Assembly (NCBI GenBank): GCA_900314715.1
Contig: OMWI01000001.1
Location: forward strand, 1-64,000
Origin: an uncultured Prevotellaceae bacterium
GTDB lineage: Bacteria > Bacteroidota > Bacteroidia > Bacteroidales > Bacteroidaceae
Direction of reading: 5' to 3'
Length of the DNA: 64,000 nt
Made by a program: the position numbers and the translations under genes
The notes under the pieces: model-generated
Told to the model about the DNA's origin: nothing
Seen by the model: only the letters and a program-made list of their open reading frames with translations
Databases searched by the model: none
In this document: piece after piece, positions 27,501 to 37,461 of the stretch
Numbering within the stretch: the stretch's first letter is position 1
Layout of the letters: the number at the start of each line of letters is the position of its first letter

Positions 27501-28587
27501 AGACATCTCCACCACGACCACCTATTGCATATTTACCTGCACCTTCAGCACCAGGAAATGCCAAACGACGAGGACGAAAACTCCAAACAATACCTTTATA
27601 AGTCACATCATTTATTACTTCATCCACACGCCAATAATAAGTTTGTAATGGAGAAAGACCATTTCGAATTAAACTTGTTAATTCAGTCTCAAAGCCTCCT
27701 GATGAAGCATTATTCACTTGGTCTTCATTATCACCAAAATAGACAATATGCTTAGTTGCACCTGATGCAGCTGTCCAACTTAAAGTGATATTGCTATTGT
27801 CAACATTTGCATGTATATCCGTATTTTGTGGGTATGGATTTTGAGCTTGATAATCAGTTGCAGCTACTGGATCTATTTCCAATGAATTGATAAAGAATTG
27901 GGTAGTAGAATGAGTGCCAGTATAACTAACATTTTCTTGTGGAACCGAATAATATTCAATTTCAATTTCTTGATTCGTTGATGTAACATTAAAAGATACA
28001 AACGACCTTGCTGATTCTGACAGAGTTGATTTACGCAAAGTTTGAGTTATAAGATTTGAAGTATAATTACCTACCTTAACTTGAATTGGTGGAACAATTG
28101 CATTATCAGATTCACTTGCTTCTACATAATTATGATATGCTTGAACGGAATGACTTCCTATGGTCAATCCTGAAATAGTAACGATAATAGAAACTCTACC
28201 TGATTGATTCTTAGTATTTCCACTAATATATGATGTGATACCATCAGAAACTAAGTTTGATTCAGCTGTTTTTGTACTACCTATTCCACCACTATTTCCA
28301 TTATTAGAAATATTAGTACTTGTAGTATTTCTTCCATGACTGATTTTAAGTGTTACTCCTGTATCAAATGTCTTAGAAACAGATGTAGCAATATTATTAA
28401 TAACCCATGACGTATAACCATCAGAAGTGTAAGATGCTTGTACACTTGGATTGAGATGAGATTTATCAAAATCAATTTTAGTATTCTGTGCCAAAGCATG
28501 TGAAGCATAAAATAATAAAGTGAAAGCTAAACCATAAGATTGTAGCCACGAAAACCTTGTTTTAGTTTGGTTAGTTATTTGTCTCAT
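24553..28587 (-). CDS. Secreted pectate-lyase-like (PL1) multidomain protein with T9SS-type C-terminus
   Basis: 1344 residues. A hydrophobic signal peptide (about 1-34, ending SHALAQ) is followed by a carbohydrate-binding-like region, an Fn3-like domain (near 260-340), and a parallel beta-helix starting at AFPGAEGAGKYAIGGRGGDV, typical of the Bacteroidetes pectate lyase family. Then come an Ig-like segment, a further beta-rich domain and a C-terminus reading FNLNGQKVGM...KGVYIVNGKKVIIQ, the short sorting-type ending. Probably exported and bound to the cell surface to cut pectic glycans. The catalytic residues cannot be certified by eye. Confidence 0.82.
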   Translation of the reverse strand: MRQITNQTKTRFSWLQSYGLAFTLLFYASHALAQNTKIDFDKSHLNPSVQASYTSDGYTSWVINNIATSVSKTFDTGVTLKISHGRNTTSTNISNNGNSGGIGSTKTAESNLVSDGITSYISGNTKNQSGRVSIIVTISGLTIGSHSVQAYHNYVEASESDNAIVPPIQVKVGNYTSNLITQTLRKSTLSESARSFVSFNVTSTNQEIEIEYYSVPQENVSYTGTHSTTQFFINSLEIDPVAATDYQAQNPYPQNTDIHANVDNSNITLSWTAASGATKHIVYFGDNEDQVNNASSGGFETELTSLIRNGLSPLQTYYWRVDEVINDVTYKGIVWSFRPRRLAFPGAEGAGKYAIGGRGGDVYHVTNLNDSGEGSLRYGIENATGPRTIVFDVSGVIQLQTDLTCNKPYITIAGQTAPGKGIMIRDRNYGSSGDDQITRFMRFRYGHGDDWDGTTINPNVSNAAGLKGNHSIMDHCLLGWGSDETLSTRDAGNISFQHSIIGESLNKNGHENKNDPNDLSVEHGYAASIGGEVGSFHHNLLAHNEGRNWSLAGGLLDRLEGGKEFKGEMNIYNNVVYNWRNRGTDGGAKEVNFVGNYYKKGPAFYQKIIFSADHEDDFAGHQQYYLSENLRVDRNGTNKIYDIKRNGTTRIVDNENEVYRKTISPDIINNPINYETFLDEPFSFYSMDVNNVESAEAAYKNVLSDVGCNYEELDINEKRLITETLNGTYSKTGSRTGEPGLIDKESDSEGWTALAQDIISESRPADWDTDRDGIPDWFETAKGWSNVNLNNNHIDGASTGWYTDLEIYLNWMACPHFIDLEVGIEKIIDLATYFAGYTNPDYTIVTSDIDVSISNNKLVVNPTTSGLFSVQVKATESSISLTRTFNIYVKPAEEQDENEYNEVTTSEIDTPFSITGNIFWPLNTGGADQTALVVFGDDDVNDLFTVKPITLGNKIEFAGLDNHEKMTKFLLTSNESDANDNNRIQFYVSLEEGYTFTPTSISVTASKYGTNGGKFDISWYSNGFSIKDNRYIGLQPARAASGGVYNDLASTTYTWYLSDQESVTGLFGVKLNVYGNISNKQYWFKDIIINGTINGTKTTNQTKIILKETANDHFPYKKGKTTVFTDESLPINYANVTLQRTLSNSFWNSFCVPFNISQEQINEVFGGGEVLEFSNATRSSVTFKTVTTGIRAGVPCLFKPINSVTNPDFSQVNITASKEEIVEENGFRFEGHFARYDMATDQSEYFLSTDGKLYYPNPNQNHLLGMRATFTIPPTIARQGIIRMIIDEDMVSEGLDVVDGLQSVDGGFMVSQPVFNLNGQKVGMTNSKLDKGVYIVNGKKVIIQ

Positions 28588-28621
28588 AAAAAATAAAATT
28601 AATAATGTCCCATTTTGGGTA

Positions 28622-28651
28622 CAAAGGTAGTTCTATTTTTCTTAACACAAA
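28622..28651 (-). promoter_or_regulatory. Promoter of the PL1-like gene
   Basis: Minus-strand TTTG (28648-28651), 18 bp, then TACCTTTG (28622-28629), 34 nt upstream of the start; spacing is one base short of the usual range. Confidence 0.45.
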
Positions 28652-28817
28652 AATTTTTGCAAAAAAAATGCAAATAAAGTATCATTTTTGATAGTTTTGA
28701 TAAAAATGTAACACTTATCATTCAAAAAGGCTATTCAAATTCTCATGAAAATGTACAACGTTTTGACAATGAAATCAATATGTTTCAATAAAATGATAGC
28801 ATATTAGGAAAATTTCG

Positions 28818-28825
28818 TAACTTTG
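28818..28825 (+). promoter_or_regulatory. -7 box upstream of leuS
   Basis: TAACTTTG fits TAnnTTTG, 33 nt before the leuS ATG. No -33 TTTG at the right distance. Confidence 0.45.
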
Positions 28826-28858
28826 CACTCGCGAAATATAATAAACACATAATAATTC

Positions 28859-31687
28859 ATGGAATACGATTTCAGAGAGATTGAAAAGAAATGGCAACAA
28901 CGTTGGGTAGATAACAAGACCTATAAGGTTGTTGAAGATGCAGAAAAGAAGAAGTTTTACGTATTGAATATGTTCCCCTACCCTTCTGGTGCGGGATTAC
29001 ACGTGGGTCATCCATTGGGTTATATCGCCAGTGATATCTATGCCCGTTATATGCGTTTGCAAGGATACAACGTATTAAATCCCATGGGATATGATGCGTA
29101 CGGATTGCCCGCTGAACAATATGCCATACAGACAGGTCAACATCCTGCCATTACTACGGAAGCCAATATCAATCGCTATCGCGAACAATTAGACAAGATA
29201 GGTTTTTGTTTTGATTGGGATAGAGAAGTGCGCACTTGTGAACCTGGATATTATAAATGGACACAATGGGCATTCCAAAAGATGTTCAATAGTTTCTATT
29301 GCAACAAATGCCAACATGCACAACCCATTGAGAAATTGATAGAACGATTTACTGAGAAGGGTACTGAAGGATTGGATGTTGCTCAAAGCGAGGAATTACA
29401 ATTCACCGCAGAAGAATGGAATAGTTGGGATGAAACCAAGCAACAAGAAGTGTTGATGAACTATCGTATTGCCTATTTGGGTGAGACGATGGTTAACTGG
29501 TGTGCAGGATTAGGAACCGTATTGGCTAACGATGAGGTAGTAGATGGTGTATCAGTACGTGGAGGTTTTCCCGTCGTACAAAAGAAGATGCGCCAATGGT
29601 GTTTACGTGTTTCCGCTTACGCACAAAGATTGCTTGACGGATTAGACACTATTGATTGGACAGACTCCTTGAAAGAGACTCAACGCAATTGGATTGGTCG
29701 TTCTGAAGGTACGGAAGTAGTATTTACCGTGAAAGATAGTGATGTGAAGTTCACTATCTTCACCACTCGTGCAGACACTATGTTCGGTGTTACGTTCATG
29801 GTATTGGCTCCCGAGAGCGAATACGTAATGCAAGTAACCACCGAAGAGCAACGCAAAGAAGTGGAAGACTATTTAGCTGCTACCAAAAAACGTACCGAAC
29901 GAGACCGTATTGCCGATCGTAAGGTAACAGGTGTTTTCACGGGAAGTTATGCTATCAATCCTTTCACCGACGAAGCCATTCCTATTTGGGTTTCTGATTA
30001 TGTATTAGCAGGTTATGGAACAGGTGCTATCATGGCTGTACCTGCTCATGATAGTCGTGACTATGCGTTTGCCAAGCATTTCAATTTGCCTATTATTCCA
30101 TTGATAGAAGGTGCTGACGTAAGCGAAGAGAGTTATGATGCCAAGGAAGGAATCGTTTGTAATTCATCTTCATCGAAGTTCTCTTTGAATGGATTGACCG
30201 TAAAAGAAGCCATTGCCGCTACGAAGAAATATGTAGAAGAGCATCATTTGGGTCGTGTGAAAGTAAACTATCGTTTGCGCGATGCTATTTTCTCACGTCA
30301 AAGATATTGGGGAGAACCATTCCCTGTATATTATAAGAACCACATGCCTTACATGATTCCCGAGGAATGTTTACCATTAGAATTGCCTGAAATAAAGACT
30401 TATCAACCTACAGAGACAGGCGAACCACCATTGGGACATGCTGAGAAATGGGCTTGGGATACCAAGACAAATACTATCGTAAACGTTTCTGAGATTGATA
30501 ATGAAACCATATTCCCATTGGAATTGAATACGATGCCTGGTTTTGCTGGTTCTTCCGCATATTACTTGCGCTATATGGATCCTCAAAATGATAAGGCTTT
30601 GGTTTCTAAAGAAGCTGATGAATATTGGCAAAACGTTGACTTGTATGTTGGTGGAACGGAACATGCAACTGGTCACTTGATTTATTCTCGTTTCTGGAAT
30701 AAATTCTTGCATGATTATGGTGTAAGTTGTAAGGAAGAACCATTCCAGAAATTGGTCAACCAAGGAATGATTCAAGGACGTAGCAACTTTGTATATCGTG
30801 TTAACGACGATTCTTCTTCTAAAGCGCCATTATTCGTTAGCAATGGATTGAAAGGTCAATATAAAGACGTAACACCTATTCATGTAGATGTTAATATCGT
30901 TTCTAATGATGTTTTGGACATTGAGGCTTTCAAAGCATGGAGACCAGAATATGAGAATGCGCAATTCATCCTTGAAAATGGGAAATATATCTGCGGTTGG
31001 GCAATAGAGAAAATGTCGAAATCTATGTTCAACGTGGTAAATCCCGATATGATTGTCGAGAATTATGGTGCAGATACATTGAGATTGTATGAAATGTTCT
31101 TGGGACCAGTAGAACAAAGCAAGCCATGGGATACCAATGGTATTGACGGATGTCATCGTTTCTTGAAGAAGTTCTGGAATCTGTACAGCGGTTGCATCGA
31201 CGCTCCACAAGAAGAAGCTACAAAGGAACAATTGAAGAGCGTACATAAACTTATCAAGAAAGTAACGGGCGACATTCAACAATTCTCATACAATACCGCC
31301 ATTTCCGCTTTCATGATTTGCGTGAACGAATTATCACAAAGCAAGTGTAAGAATCGCGAATTGATTAAGAATATCGTAATATTGATAGCTCCCTTTGCTC
31401 CACATATCGCAGAGGAAATGTGGGAGTTGTTAGGTGAGAAGGGAAGCGTTTGTGATGCTCAATGGCCTACATGGAATGAGGAATACTTAGTAGAGAATAC
31501 TATTAAGTTAGGTGTTGCCTTCAACGGTAAGACTCGTTTCGATATGGAATTTGCTGCTGATGCAGACAACAATACCATTCAAGAAGCCGTTCTTGCAGAC
31601 GCTCGTTCTTCGAAATACATGGAAGGTAAAAATATCGTAAAGGTTATCATCGTCCCTAAGCGTATGGTGAATATCGTAATAAAATAA
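28859..31687 (+). CDS. leuS: Leucyl-tRNA synthetase
   Basis: 942-residue class I synthetase charging tRNA-Leu. HIGH-type motif in [15 protein letters not shown] near residues 41-55, a CP1 editing domain (about 280-450, with [10 protein letters not shown]), and the KMSKS motif in [14 protein letters not shown] near residues 718-731. Length is slightly above the E. coli enzyme, as usual in Bacteroidetes. The yitT-like gene starts at the very next base after the stop, so the two are probably co-transcribed. Confidence 0.96.
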   Translation: MEYDFREIEKKWQQRWVDNKTYKVVEDAEKKKFYVLNMFPYPSGAGLHVGHPLGYIASDIYARYMRLQGYNVLNPMGYDAYGLPAEQYAIQTGQHPAITTEANINRYREQLDKIGFCFDWDREVRTCEPGYYKWTQWAFQKMFNSFYCNKCQHAQPIEKLIERFTEKGTEGLDVAQSEELQFTAEEWNSWDETKQQEVLMNYRIAYLGETMVNWCAGLGTVLANDEVVDGVSVRGGFPVVQKKMRQWCLRVSAYAQRLLDGLDTIDWTDSLKETQRNWIGRSEGTEVVFTVKDSDVKFTIFTTRADTMFGVTFMVLAPESEYVMQVTTEEQRKEVEDYLAATKKRTERDRIADRKVTGVFTGSYAINPFTDEAIPIWVSDYVLAGYGTGAIMAVPAHDSRDYAFAKHFNLPIIPLIEGADVSEESYDAKEGIVCNSSSSKFSLNGLTVKEAIAATKKYVEEHHLGRVKVNYRLRDAIFSRQRYWGEPFPVYYKNHMPYMIPEECLPLELPEIKTYQPTETGEPPLGHAEKWAWDTKTNTIVNVSEIDNETIFPLELNTMPGFAGSSAYYLRYMDPQNDKALVSKEADEYWQNVDLYVGGTEHATGHLIYSRFWNKFLHDYGVSCKEEPFQKLVNQGMIQGRSNFVYRVNDDSSSKAPLFVSNGLKGQYKDVTPIHVDVNIVSNDVLDIEAFKAWRPEYENAQFILENGKYICGWAIEKMSKSMFNVVNPDMIVENYGADTLRLYEMFLGPVEQSKPWDTNGIDGCHRFLKKFWNLYSGCIDAPQEEATKEQLKSVHKLIKKVTGDIQQFSYNTAISAFMICVNELSQSKCKNRELIKNIVILIAPFAPHIAEEMWELLGEKGSVCDAQWPTWNEEYLVENTIKLGVAFNGKTRFDMEFAADADNNTIQEAVLADARSSKYMEGKNIVKVIIVPKRMVNIVIK

Positions 31688-32620
31688 ATGACCATCAATC
31701 ATCAAATAATCTTGAATGAGACTAAGGATTATATATTTATAACCCTTGGTCTCATTTTGTATTCCTTTGGGTTTACATTCTTCTTAATGCCATACGAGAT
31801 TGTAACGGGTGGTGTGGCTGGTATAGCTGCTATAGTCTATTATGCCACAAGTTTTCCTAACTCCTATACTTATTTCTTGGTCAATGCCGCTTTATTAGTC
31901 ATAGGCTTAAAGATACTTGGATGGAAGTTTCTCATCAAAACCATTTATGCAATCTTGATGCTCACCATCTTGCTTGAACTGATGCGAAATGCTGTTCCAT
32001 TAGATGAAAATGGACAATTCGTAAAAATATTAGGTGAAGGACAAGATTTCATGTCACTTGTCATTGGTTGTATCATGACAGGTAGTGCATTGGGAATCGT
32101 ATTCCTAAACAATGGTTCTACGGGTGGAACAGATATCATTGCCGCATCAGTCAATAAATTCCATAATGTTTCATTGGGAACGGTATTAATATTCGTTGAC
32201 TTCATCATCATTGGCAGTTGTTTCTTCATTCCCCAATTTGGCGATTTATTGCAACGTTGTAATATGGTAGTATTTGGTTTTTGTACGATGGTCATCGAAA
32301 ACTTCATGTTGGATTACATCATGGAAAAGAGAAGACAATCCGTACAATTCCTCATTTTCTCCAATAAATGGCAAGAGATAGCCAATGCCATCGGAACAAA
32401 ACTCGAACATGGTGTTACCATCCTTGACGGACATGGTTGGTATACGGGTGAAGAGCGTAAGGTATTATGTATTCTTGCCAGAAAAAACGAAAGTATCATG
32501 ATGTTTCGTCTCATCAAGATGATTGATCCCAATGCCTTTGTTAGTCAAAGTAGCGTAACAGGCGTTTATGGAGAAGGATTTGACGAAATGAAAGTAAAAG
32601 TAAAAAACACGACAAAATAA
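31688..32620 (+). CDS. YitT-family membrane protein (DUF2179)
   Basis: 310 residues: about five membrane helices (first near [17 protein letters not shown]), the [12 protein letters not shown] motif characteristic of the family, and a soluble C-terminal DUF2179 domain ([19 protein letters not shown]) thought to bind small ligands. Function of the family is unclear. The start abuts leuS directly, and a 13-bp hairpin (31715-31756) followed by TTTT lies within its first 25 codons. Confidence 0.86.
   Translation: MTINHQIILNETKDYIFITLGLILYSFGFTFFLMPYEIVTGGVAGIAAIVYYATSFPNSYTYFLVNAALLVIGLKILGWKFLIKTIYAILMLTILLELMRNAVPLDENGQFVKILGEGQDFMSLVIGCIMTGSALGIVFLNNGSTGGTDIIAASVNKFHNVSLGTVLIFVDFIIIGSCFFIPQFGDLLQRCNMVVFGFCTMVIENFMLDYIMEKRRQSVQFLIFSNKWQEIANAIGTKLEHGVTILDGHGWYTGEERKVLCILARKNESIMMFRLIKMIDPNAFVSQSSVTGVYGEGFDEMKVKVKNTTK
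31715..31756 (+). terminator. Terminator-like hairpin inside the start of the yitT-like gene
   Basis: AATGAGACTAAGG pairs with CCTTGGTCTCATT (one G-U) around an AT-rich loop; the 3' arm ends in TTTT. It could attenuate read-through from leuS. Confidence 0.45.
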
Positions 32621-32646
32621 TTATCCATTTAACCCATTATCATATC

Positions 32647-33225
32647 ATGAAGAAAATAGTATTTGCTACCAATAATAAACACAAACTTGACGAGATACGA
32701 GAAATATTAGGTAAAAATTTTGAAATAGTCTCCCTAAAAGATATTGGTTGTGACGTAGACATTCCAGAAACTGGAAATACGTTGGAAGATAATGCCTTAC
32801 AAAAAGCGGAATTTATCAAGCAACATTATGGAATGGATTGTTTCGCCGATGATACGGGATTGGAAGTAGAGGCATTAAACGGTGCTCCAGGTGTTCATTC
32901 TGCTCGTTATGCAGAAGGAACCGACCACGACAGTAATGCTAATATGGATAAATTATTGAAAGAATTAGGAAACAATAACAATCGTAAAGCAAGATTCCGC
33001 ACCGTTATTGCGTTATTGTTAAATGGAGAGACCTATCAATTCGAAGGTATTGTCAATGGACATATCGCATACGAAAAACATGGTACTGAAGGTTTCGGAT
33101 ATGATCCCATCTTCGTACCAGAAGGATATGACCATTCATTTGCCGAATTAGGTATGGACATTAAAAATCATATCTCCCATCGAGCGCGAGCTGTGAAGAA
33201 ACTCGCGGATTTCTTACATCAATAA
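32647..33225 (+). CDS. rdgB: XTP/dITP pyrophosphatase (RdgB/HAM1)
   Basis: 192 residues. Cleaves non-canonical purine triphosphates to monophosphates. [12 protein letters not shown] at the N-terminus, [22 protein letters not shown] (landmark between about 56 and 78), GFGYDPIF and the final [10 protein letters not shown] are all family signatures. It is 26 nt after the yitT-like gene and 12 nt before porZ. Confidence 0.94.
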   Translation: MKKIVFATNNKHKLDEIREILGKNFEIVSLKDIGCDVDIPETGNTLEDNALQKAEFIKQHYGMDCFADDTGLEVEALNGAPGVHSARYAEGTDHDSNANMDKLLKELGNNNNRKARFRTVIALLLNGETYQFEGIVNGHIAYEKHGTEGFGYDPIFVPEGYDHSFAELGMDIKNHISHRARAVKKLADFLHQ

Positions 33226-33237
33226 CACGTCATAGAT

Positions 33238-35265
33238 ATGTTGAATAAAGTTGTTTTTAAAAGAATGTATAAATTGTTCATTGGCTTACTCTTGTCAATG
33301 AATTCCATTATTGTCAATGGAGCTGAAATAGGAACATGGAATTCTTATATGGCTTATCACGACATAACAGACATTCAAGAGGCTGGAAACATATTGTTTG
33401 TCTTGGCTTCAAACAATCTTTATTCATATAACAAGAATGATCATAGCATTCAAACATATAGTAAGTCGAACTTCCTTAGTGATTGTGGCATTGAACACAT
33501 TGCTTATTGTCAAGCAGCCAAAAGATTGATTATCACTTACGATAATTATAATATCGACTTGCTCGATCTCAATGACAATGTAATCAATATGTCTGAATAC
33601 TATAATAAGTCAATGACGGGTGATAAAACCATCAACGATATTTATATCAACGATAGATATGCATATCTATCTACGGGATTTGGCATTATCAAAATAAATG
33701 CGACAAAAGCAGAGATTAGCGATACATATAATTTAGGATTCAACGTAAACTATTGTTATATACAAAATAATAAAATCTATGCCGCATCAAATACACATGG
33801 ACTTTATGAAGCCAGTTTGTCGAATAATCTCTTGGATAAATCCAATTGGAATTGGATTGGTGCATATAAACAAAAGAACAATCCTATAGATGCTGAATTA
33901 CTGAAACTTGTCAATACTTTAAATCCTGGAGGACCAAAGAACAATTTATTCGGATTCCTTAGTTTTAAAAACAACCAACTCTATACTTGTTGTGGTGGAT
34001 ATGGAGAAGGATATGACTTGCATAGGGATGCTGCCATAAAAGTGATGAAAGATGGCGAATGGACTACCTATGAAGATAGTTTGGAGACTAAGACGGGCGT
34101 AAGATTCCAAGATATGATGGCGATGGATATTGATCCTACCAATCCTACTCGTGCAATGGCAAGTGGAAAAAGCGGTCTTTACGAATTCAGAAACGGTAAA
34201 TTCTATCATTTATACACTACGGATAATAGTCCTTTACGTTCTGCCATTGCAGATGGCAATAAAAACTATGTATTAACAACAGGACTTACATTCGATAAAC
34301 AAGGTAATCTATGGTGTCTGAATAGTCAATCTCCAGGTGTTTCCTTGTTGCAATATACCAAGGATGGAGAATGGAAAACGTATGATTTACCAGAGACGAT
34401 GAGTGGAAACAATAGCTTGGGAATGTTAGAGCATATGTTTTTCGATAGTAGAGGATTGCTTTGGTTTGTCAATAATCACTCTGGTACTCCAGCTTTATTC
34501 TGTTTCAATACCAATACGGAAGTGCTCAAGTCATGGAAATCATTCATCAATGAAGATGGTACACGAGTGGCATTGGTTTATGTAAGATGTATTGCTGAAG
34601 ATAAGTCGAATAATATTTGGGTAGGAACCAATATGGGACCTTTGATGATACCTTCCGACAAAATTCCCAATAACATTGAAGAATTCATCCAAGTGAAAGT
34701 GCCTCGTAATGATGGAACTAACTATGCAGATTATCTATTGGATGGAATAGATATTAATTGTATGGCCATTGATGGAGGCAATAGAAAATGGTTTGGAAGT
34801 AATGAGAATGGTCTTTATCTCATCAGTTCGGATAATATGACGCAAATTCAACATTTCACCAATTTAGATAGCGATATTCTCTCAAACAATATTGAATCTC
34901 TTGCTATCAACGACGTAACGGGTGAAGTGTTTATCGGCACTGATAAAGGCCTTTGTTCTTATATGAGCGATGCTACGCAAACTTTCGAAGAAATGACGAA
35001 AGACAACGTTTATGCTTATCCCAATCCCGTAAAACCTGATTATACGGGATTGATAACCATAACAGGACTTACCTATAATGCTGACGTCAAAATCGTAACC
35101 AGTAATGGAGCATTGGTTGCAGAAGGCAAAAGCAATGGTGGAACATTTACTTGGAATGGTTGTGATAAAAAAGGCAAACGTGTTGTATCTGGTATTTATA
35201 TGGTAGAAACAGCTACGCAAGAAGGAAAGAAAGGTGTAGTATGCAAGATAGCCATTGTCAGATAA
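33238..35265 (+). CDS. porZ: PorZ-like type IX secretion component
   Basis: 675 residues with an N-terminal signal segment (LFIGLLLSMNSIIVNGA), then a beta-propeller made of repeated 'LYEFRNGKFYHL' / 'NNIWVGTNMGPLMI' blades, and a C-terminal domain (YAYPNPVKPDYTGLITI ... GKRVVSGIYMVET). The opening IGTWNSYMAYHDITDIQEAG and 'SIQTYSKSNFLSDCGIEHI' closely recall PorZ of Porphyromonas, part of the surface attachment complex that links T9SS cargo to A-LPS. A generic two-component-regulator propeller protein is the alternative. The gene overlaps the next by 25 bp. Confidence 0.8.
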   Translation: MLNKVVFKRMYKLFIGLLLSMNSIIVNGAEIGTWNSYMAYHDITDIQEAGNILFVLASNNLYSYNKNDHSIQTYSKSNFLSDCGIEHIAYCQAAKRLIITYDNYNIDLLDLNDNVINMSEYYNKSMTGDKTINDIYINDRYAYLSTGFGIIKINATKAEISDTYNLGFNVNYCYIQNNKIYAASNTHGLYEASLSNNLLDKSNWNWIGAYKQKNNPIDAELLKLVNTLNPGGPKNNLFGFLSFKNNQLYTCCGGYGEGYDLHRDAAIKVMKDGEWTTYEDSLETKTGVRFQDMMAMDIDPTNPTRAMASGKSGLYEFRNGKFYHLYTTDNSPLRSAIADGNKNYVLTTGLTFDKQGNLWCLNSQSPGVSLLQYTKDGEWKTYDLPETMSGNNSLGMLEHMFFDSRGLLWFVNNHSGTPALFCFNTNTEVLKSWKSFINEDGTRVALVYVRCIAEDKSNNIWVGTNMGPLMIPSDKIPNNIEEFIQVKVPRNDGTNYADYLLDGIDINCMAIDGGNRKWFGSNENGLYLISSDNMTQIQHFTNLDSDILSNNIESLAINDVTGEVFIGTDKGLCSYMSDATQTFEEMTKDNVYAYPNPVKPDYTGLITITGLTYNADVKIVTSNGALVAEGKSNGGTFTWNGCDKKGKRVVSGIYMVETATQEGKKGVVCKIAIVR

Positions 35266-36509
35266 AAGTAATTGGAGTTGTAGCAATATTCACTTTATTG
35301 CAACTTCTGATTCTTCTCATATTTGGTTATACTCCATATACTGACAGTATTGGTTATATTATCTTGGCGGAAGATAGTATTAAATATGGAGAACCCTACC
35401 CTATCGCTTCTAAAATTCAGGAATTGGCTTTCATCTGGAACATCGGTTCTATCAATACAGTTGCTTTATCACTAAAACTTTTTCATTCTATCACTCCCCT
35501 ATTGATAGTATATACTCTCATGAAAGGTATTTCTTCATGGTTGGTATATGCTATAAGTAAAGAATTGTTCAATCATCAAATAGCTTGGATAACACTCATT
35601 ATATATATATTATATCCCGCCAATTATGGTGAAGGAACATCCTTATTGAGTGAAACACCATTCATGTTTCTCATTTTATCAGGTTTTTATCTGTCGCTGA
35701 TAAATAAACCTTTATTGGGAGGAATCTTATTGGCTTTAGCTAATTGGTATCGTCCAATGGCTTTAGTATTTCTTATTTCATTAGTTATATATTTCATTAT
35801 TGTATATAAAAGACAATGTATAAAACATATTTCTCTAACCATCGTTGGATTTATCTTGATGATTATTGTTATTGGAGGAACTTGCTATCTTCGTACTGGA
35901 CATTTCATCTATCAAGCAAAAACTGGATGGATGGCTTTAATGCAATATTCATGGGATCATGATAATCATCTTGAAAAGACAACTCATTTATTTGCCAATG
36001 GAAATCCAAACGATTTAGATAATCAAGGATATAATAGCGTTCAGAAAGACTCTGTTTGGCGAAATAATTTCATGATTTGGTTGCAACATAATCCTATAGA
36101 ATATCTCGCTCAAATGCCTAAAAAATTTGTAGATACATATATTTCTGACAATGTAAACTTCTGTGTCTATCTCAAAGATAAAGCCACTTCAGATTATATG
36201 TATGATGAAGTAAGCATGAGAACATTGATTCGCCAATTTCCACGCTATTCATGGGTGCAAATATTGGTAATTCTCAACTTACTTTTCTATTATCTCATTC
36301 TTCTCTCTTCTCTATATTCCATGATTTCATGCATGAGAAAAAGACAATGGAATTTATTCATTCTTCCATTTAGTGTCATTGTATTAGGTACATTATTATT
36401 ATTGTTCTTCGGACATGGAGAAGCCAGATTCCATATTCCATTTATGCCTTTTTTCATCATGCTTTGCTCACTCAATTTCATGAATTATGAAAAGAAAATT
36501 GTGGATTGA
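35241..36509 (+). CDS. ArnT/GT39-like membrane glycosyltransferase
   Basis: 422 residues with about ten membrane helices. The early YTPYTDSIGYIILAEDSIKY loop (catalytic-type Asp after TM1) and 'LLSETPFMFLILSG' resemble C-superfamily polyprenol-phosphate-sugar transferases (PMT/ArnT, DUF2029-like). It begins inside the last codons of porZ and overlaps the next gene by 23 bp, so it belongs to the same operon. May act in glycan or protein glycosylation at the periplasmic face. Confidence 0.72.
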   Translation: MQDSHCQIKVIGVVAIFTLLQLLILLIFGYTPYTDSIGYIILAEDSIKYGEPYPIASKIQELAFIWNIGSINTVALSLKLFHSITPLLIVYTLMKGISSWLVYAISKELFNHQIAWITLIIYILYPANYGEGTSLLSETPFMFLILSGFYLSLINKPLLGGILLALANWYRPMALVFLISLVIYFIIVYKRQCIKHISLTIVGFILMIIVIGGTCYLRTGHFIYQAKTGWMALMQYSWDHDNHLEKTTHLFANGNPNDLDNQGYNSVQKDSVWRNNFMIWLQHNPIEYLAQMPKKFVDTYISDNVNFCVYLKDKATSDYMYDEVSMRTLIRQFPRYSWVQILVILNLLFYYLILLSSLYSMISCMRKRQWNLFILPFSVIVLGTLLLLFFGHGEARFHIPFMPFFIMLCSLNFMNYEKKIVD

Positions 36510-37461
36510 CTTGGTGAGAGGATTGTGCATGATGGCAATCTTATTCGATCATACGGAAATATATTATACGGGAGATAATATCATTCCCTATCGTTTATAC
36601 GTAACTAATGCCTTAACAACTTTCTTCTTTATCTCTGGCTATTTGTTTTATAAGGAAGAAACATTCAACTTCATACGGAAAATAAAATCCATTATCAGGA
36701 CGATTATCGTTCCTTATTTCATCTTTACGTCGATTATAGCATTGCCAAAGATGTGGATTCATGGAAATGAAATAGATATTTTGAATATTATCCAATCTAT
36801 CTGTTTAGGACAAGCATCATGGTTTGTAGCAGCTCTTATATTAGCTGAAATTTTCTTTTCCATTATATTATATATATGTAAAGGAAAATTTGGATGGTTG
36901 TCCATATTATCTATAGGATGTTTTGGATTATCCATCATACTTGCAAACATTAAAATAAATTATCCTTGGCACCTTTCCAACGCTTTACAAGCGATTATAT
37001 TCCTTTACATGGGTTATTTATACCACCGCTATGAAAATCTTATCAATCTAAAATTCTACTTCATATTTCCGCTCTGGATATTCATCAAAGCATTTGAGGA
37101 ATACTTTGGAATCAACTTATATATCAATCCCATTACGATTGATAATTACGTAGTATTTTTGTTGGATATTATTCTCTTCAATCTATGGTTTATTCAATTG
37201 TGTAAGTACATTGAAAGGAAATGTAATCAACAATCTTCCTTCTTACAAATGGTTGCTTGGACGGGAAAACAAAGCTTAATATATTATTTCCTTTGTGGTG
37301 GTGTTCCTTTATTGGTAAGTATGGCGATGAATAAAATGAATTACGCTTATGAAGGACATTACTATCGCGTAATTATCGCCTTAATAAGCGTATATCTAAT
37401 AGCATCTGCCTTAACGTGGCTGATTGTTCGCTATATTCCACAAATAACAGGAAAACGCTAA
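36487..37461 (+). CDS. Acyltransferase family 3 membrane protein
   Basis: 324 residues with about ten membrane segments. The N-terminal KRKLWIDLVRGLCMMAILFDH (His near the end of TM1) is the acyltransferase-3 signature (OafA/NodX/WecH type), used to O-acylate surface sugars. It completes the rdgB-porZ-GT39 operon and converges on nadA with a 4-bp overlap. Confidence 0.82.
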   Translation: MKRKLWIDLVRGLCMMAILFDHTEIYYTGDNIIPYRLYVTNALTTFFFISGYLFYKEETFNFIRKIKSIIRTIIVPYFIFTSIIALPKMWIHGNEIDILNIIQSICLGQASWFVAALILAEIFFSIILYICKGKFGWLSILSIGCFGLSIILANIKINYPWHLSNALQAIIFLYMGYLYHRYENLINLKFYFIFPLWIFIKAFEEYFGINLYINPITIDNYVVFLLDIILFNLWFIQLCKYIERKCNQQSSFLQMVAWTGKQSLIYYFLCGGVPLLVSMAMNKMNYAYEGHYYRVIIALISVYLIASALTWLIVRYIPQITGKR

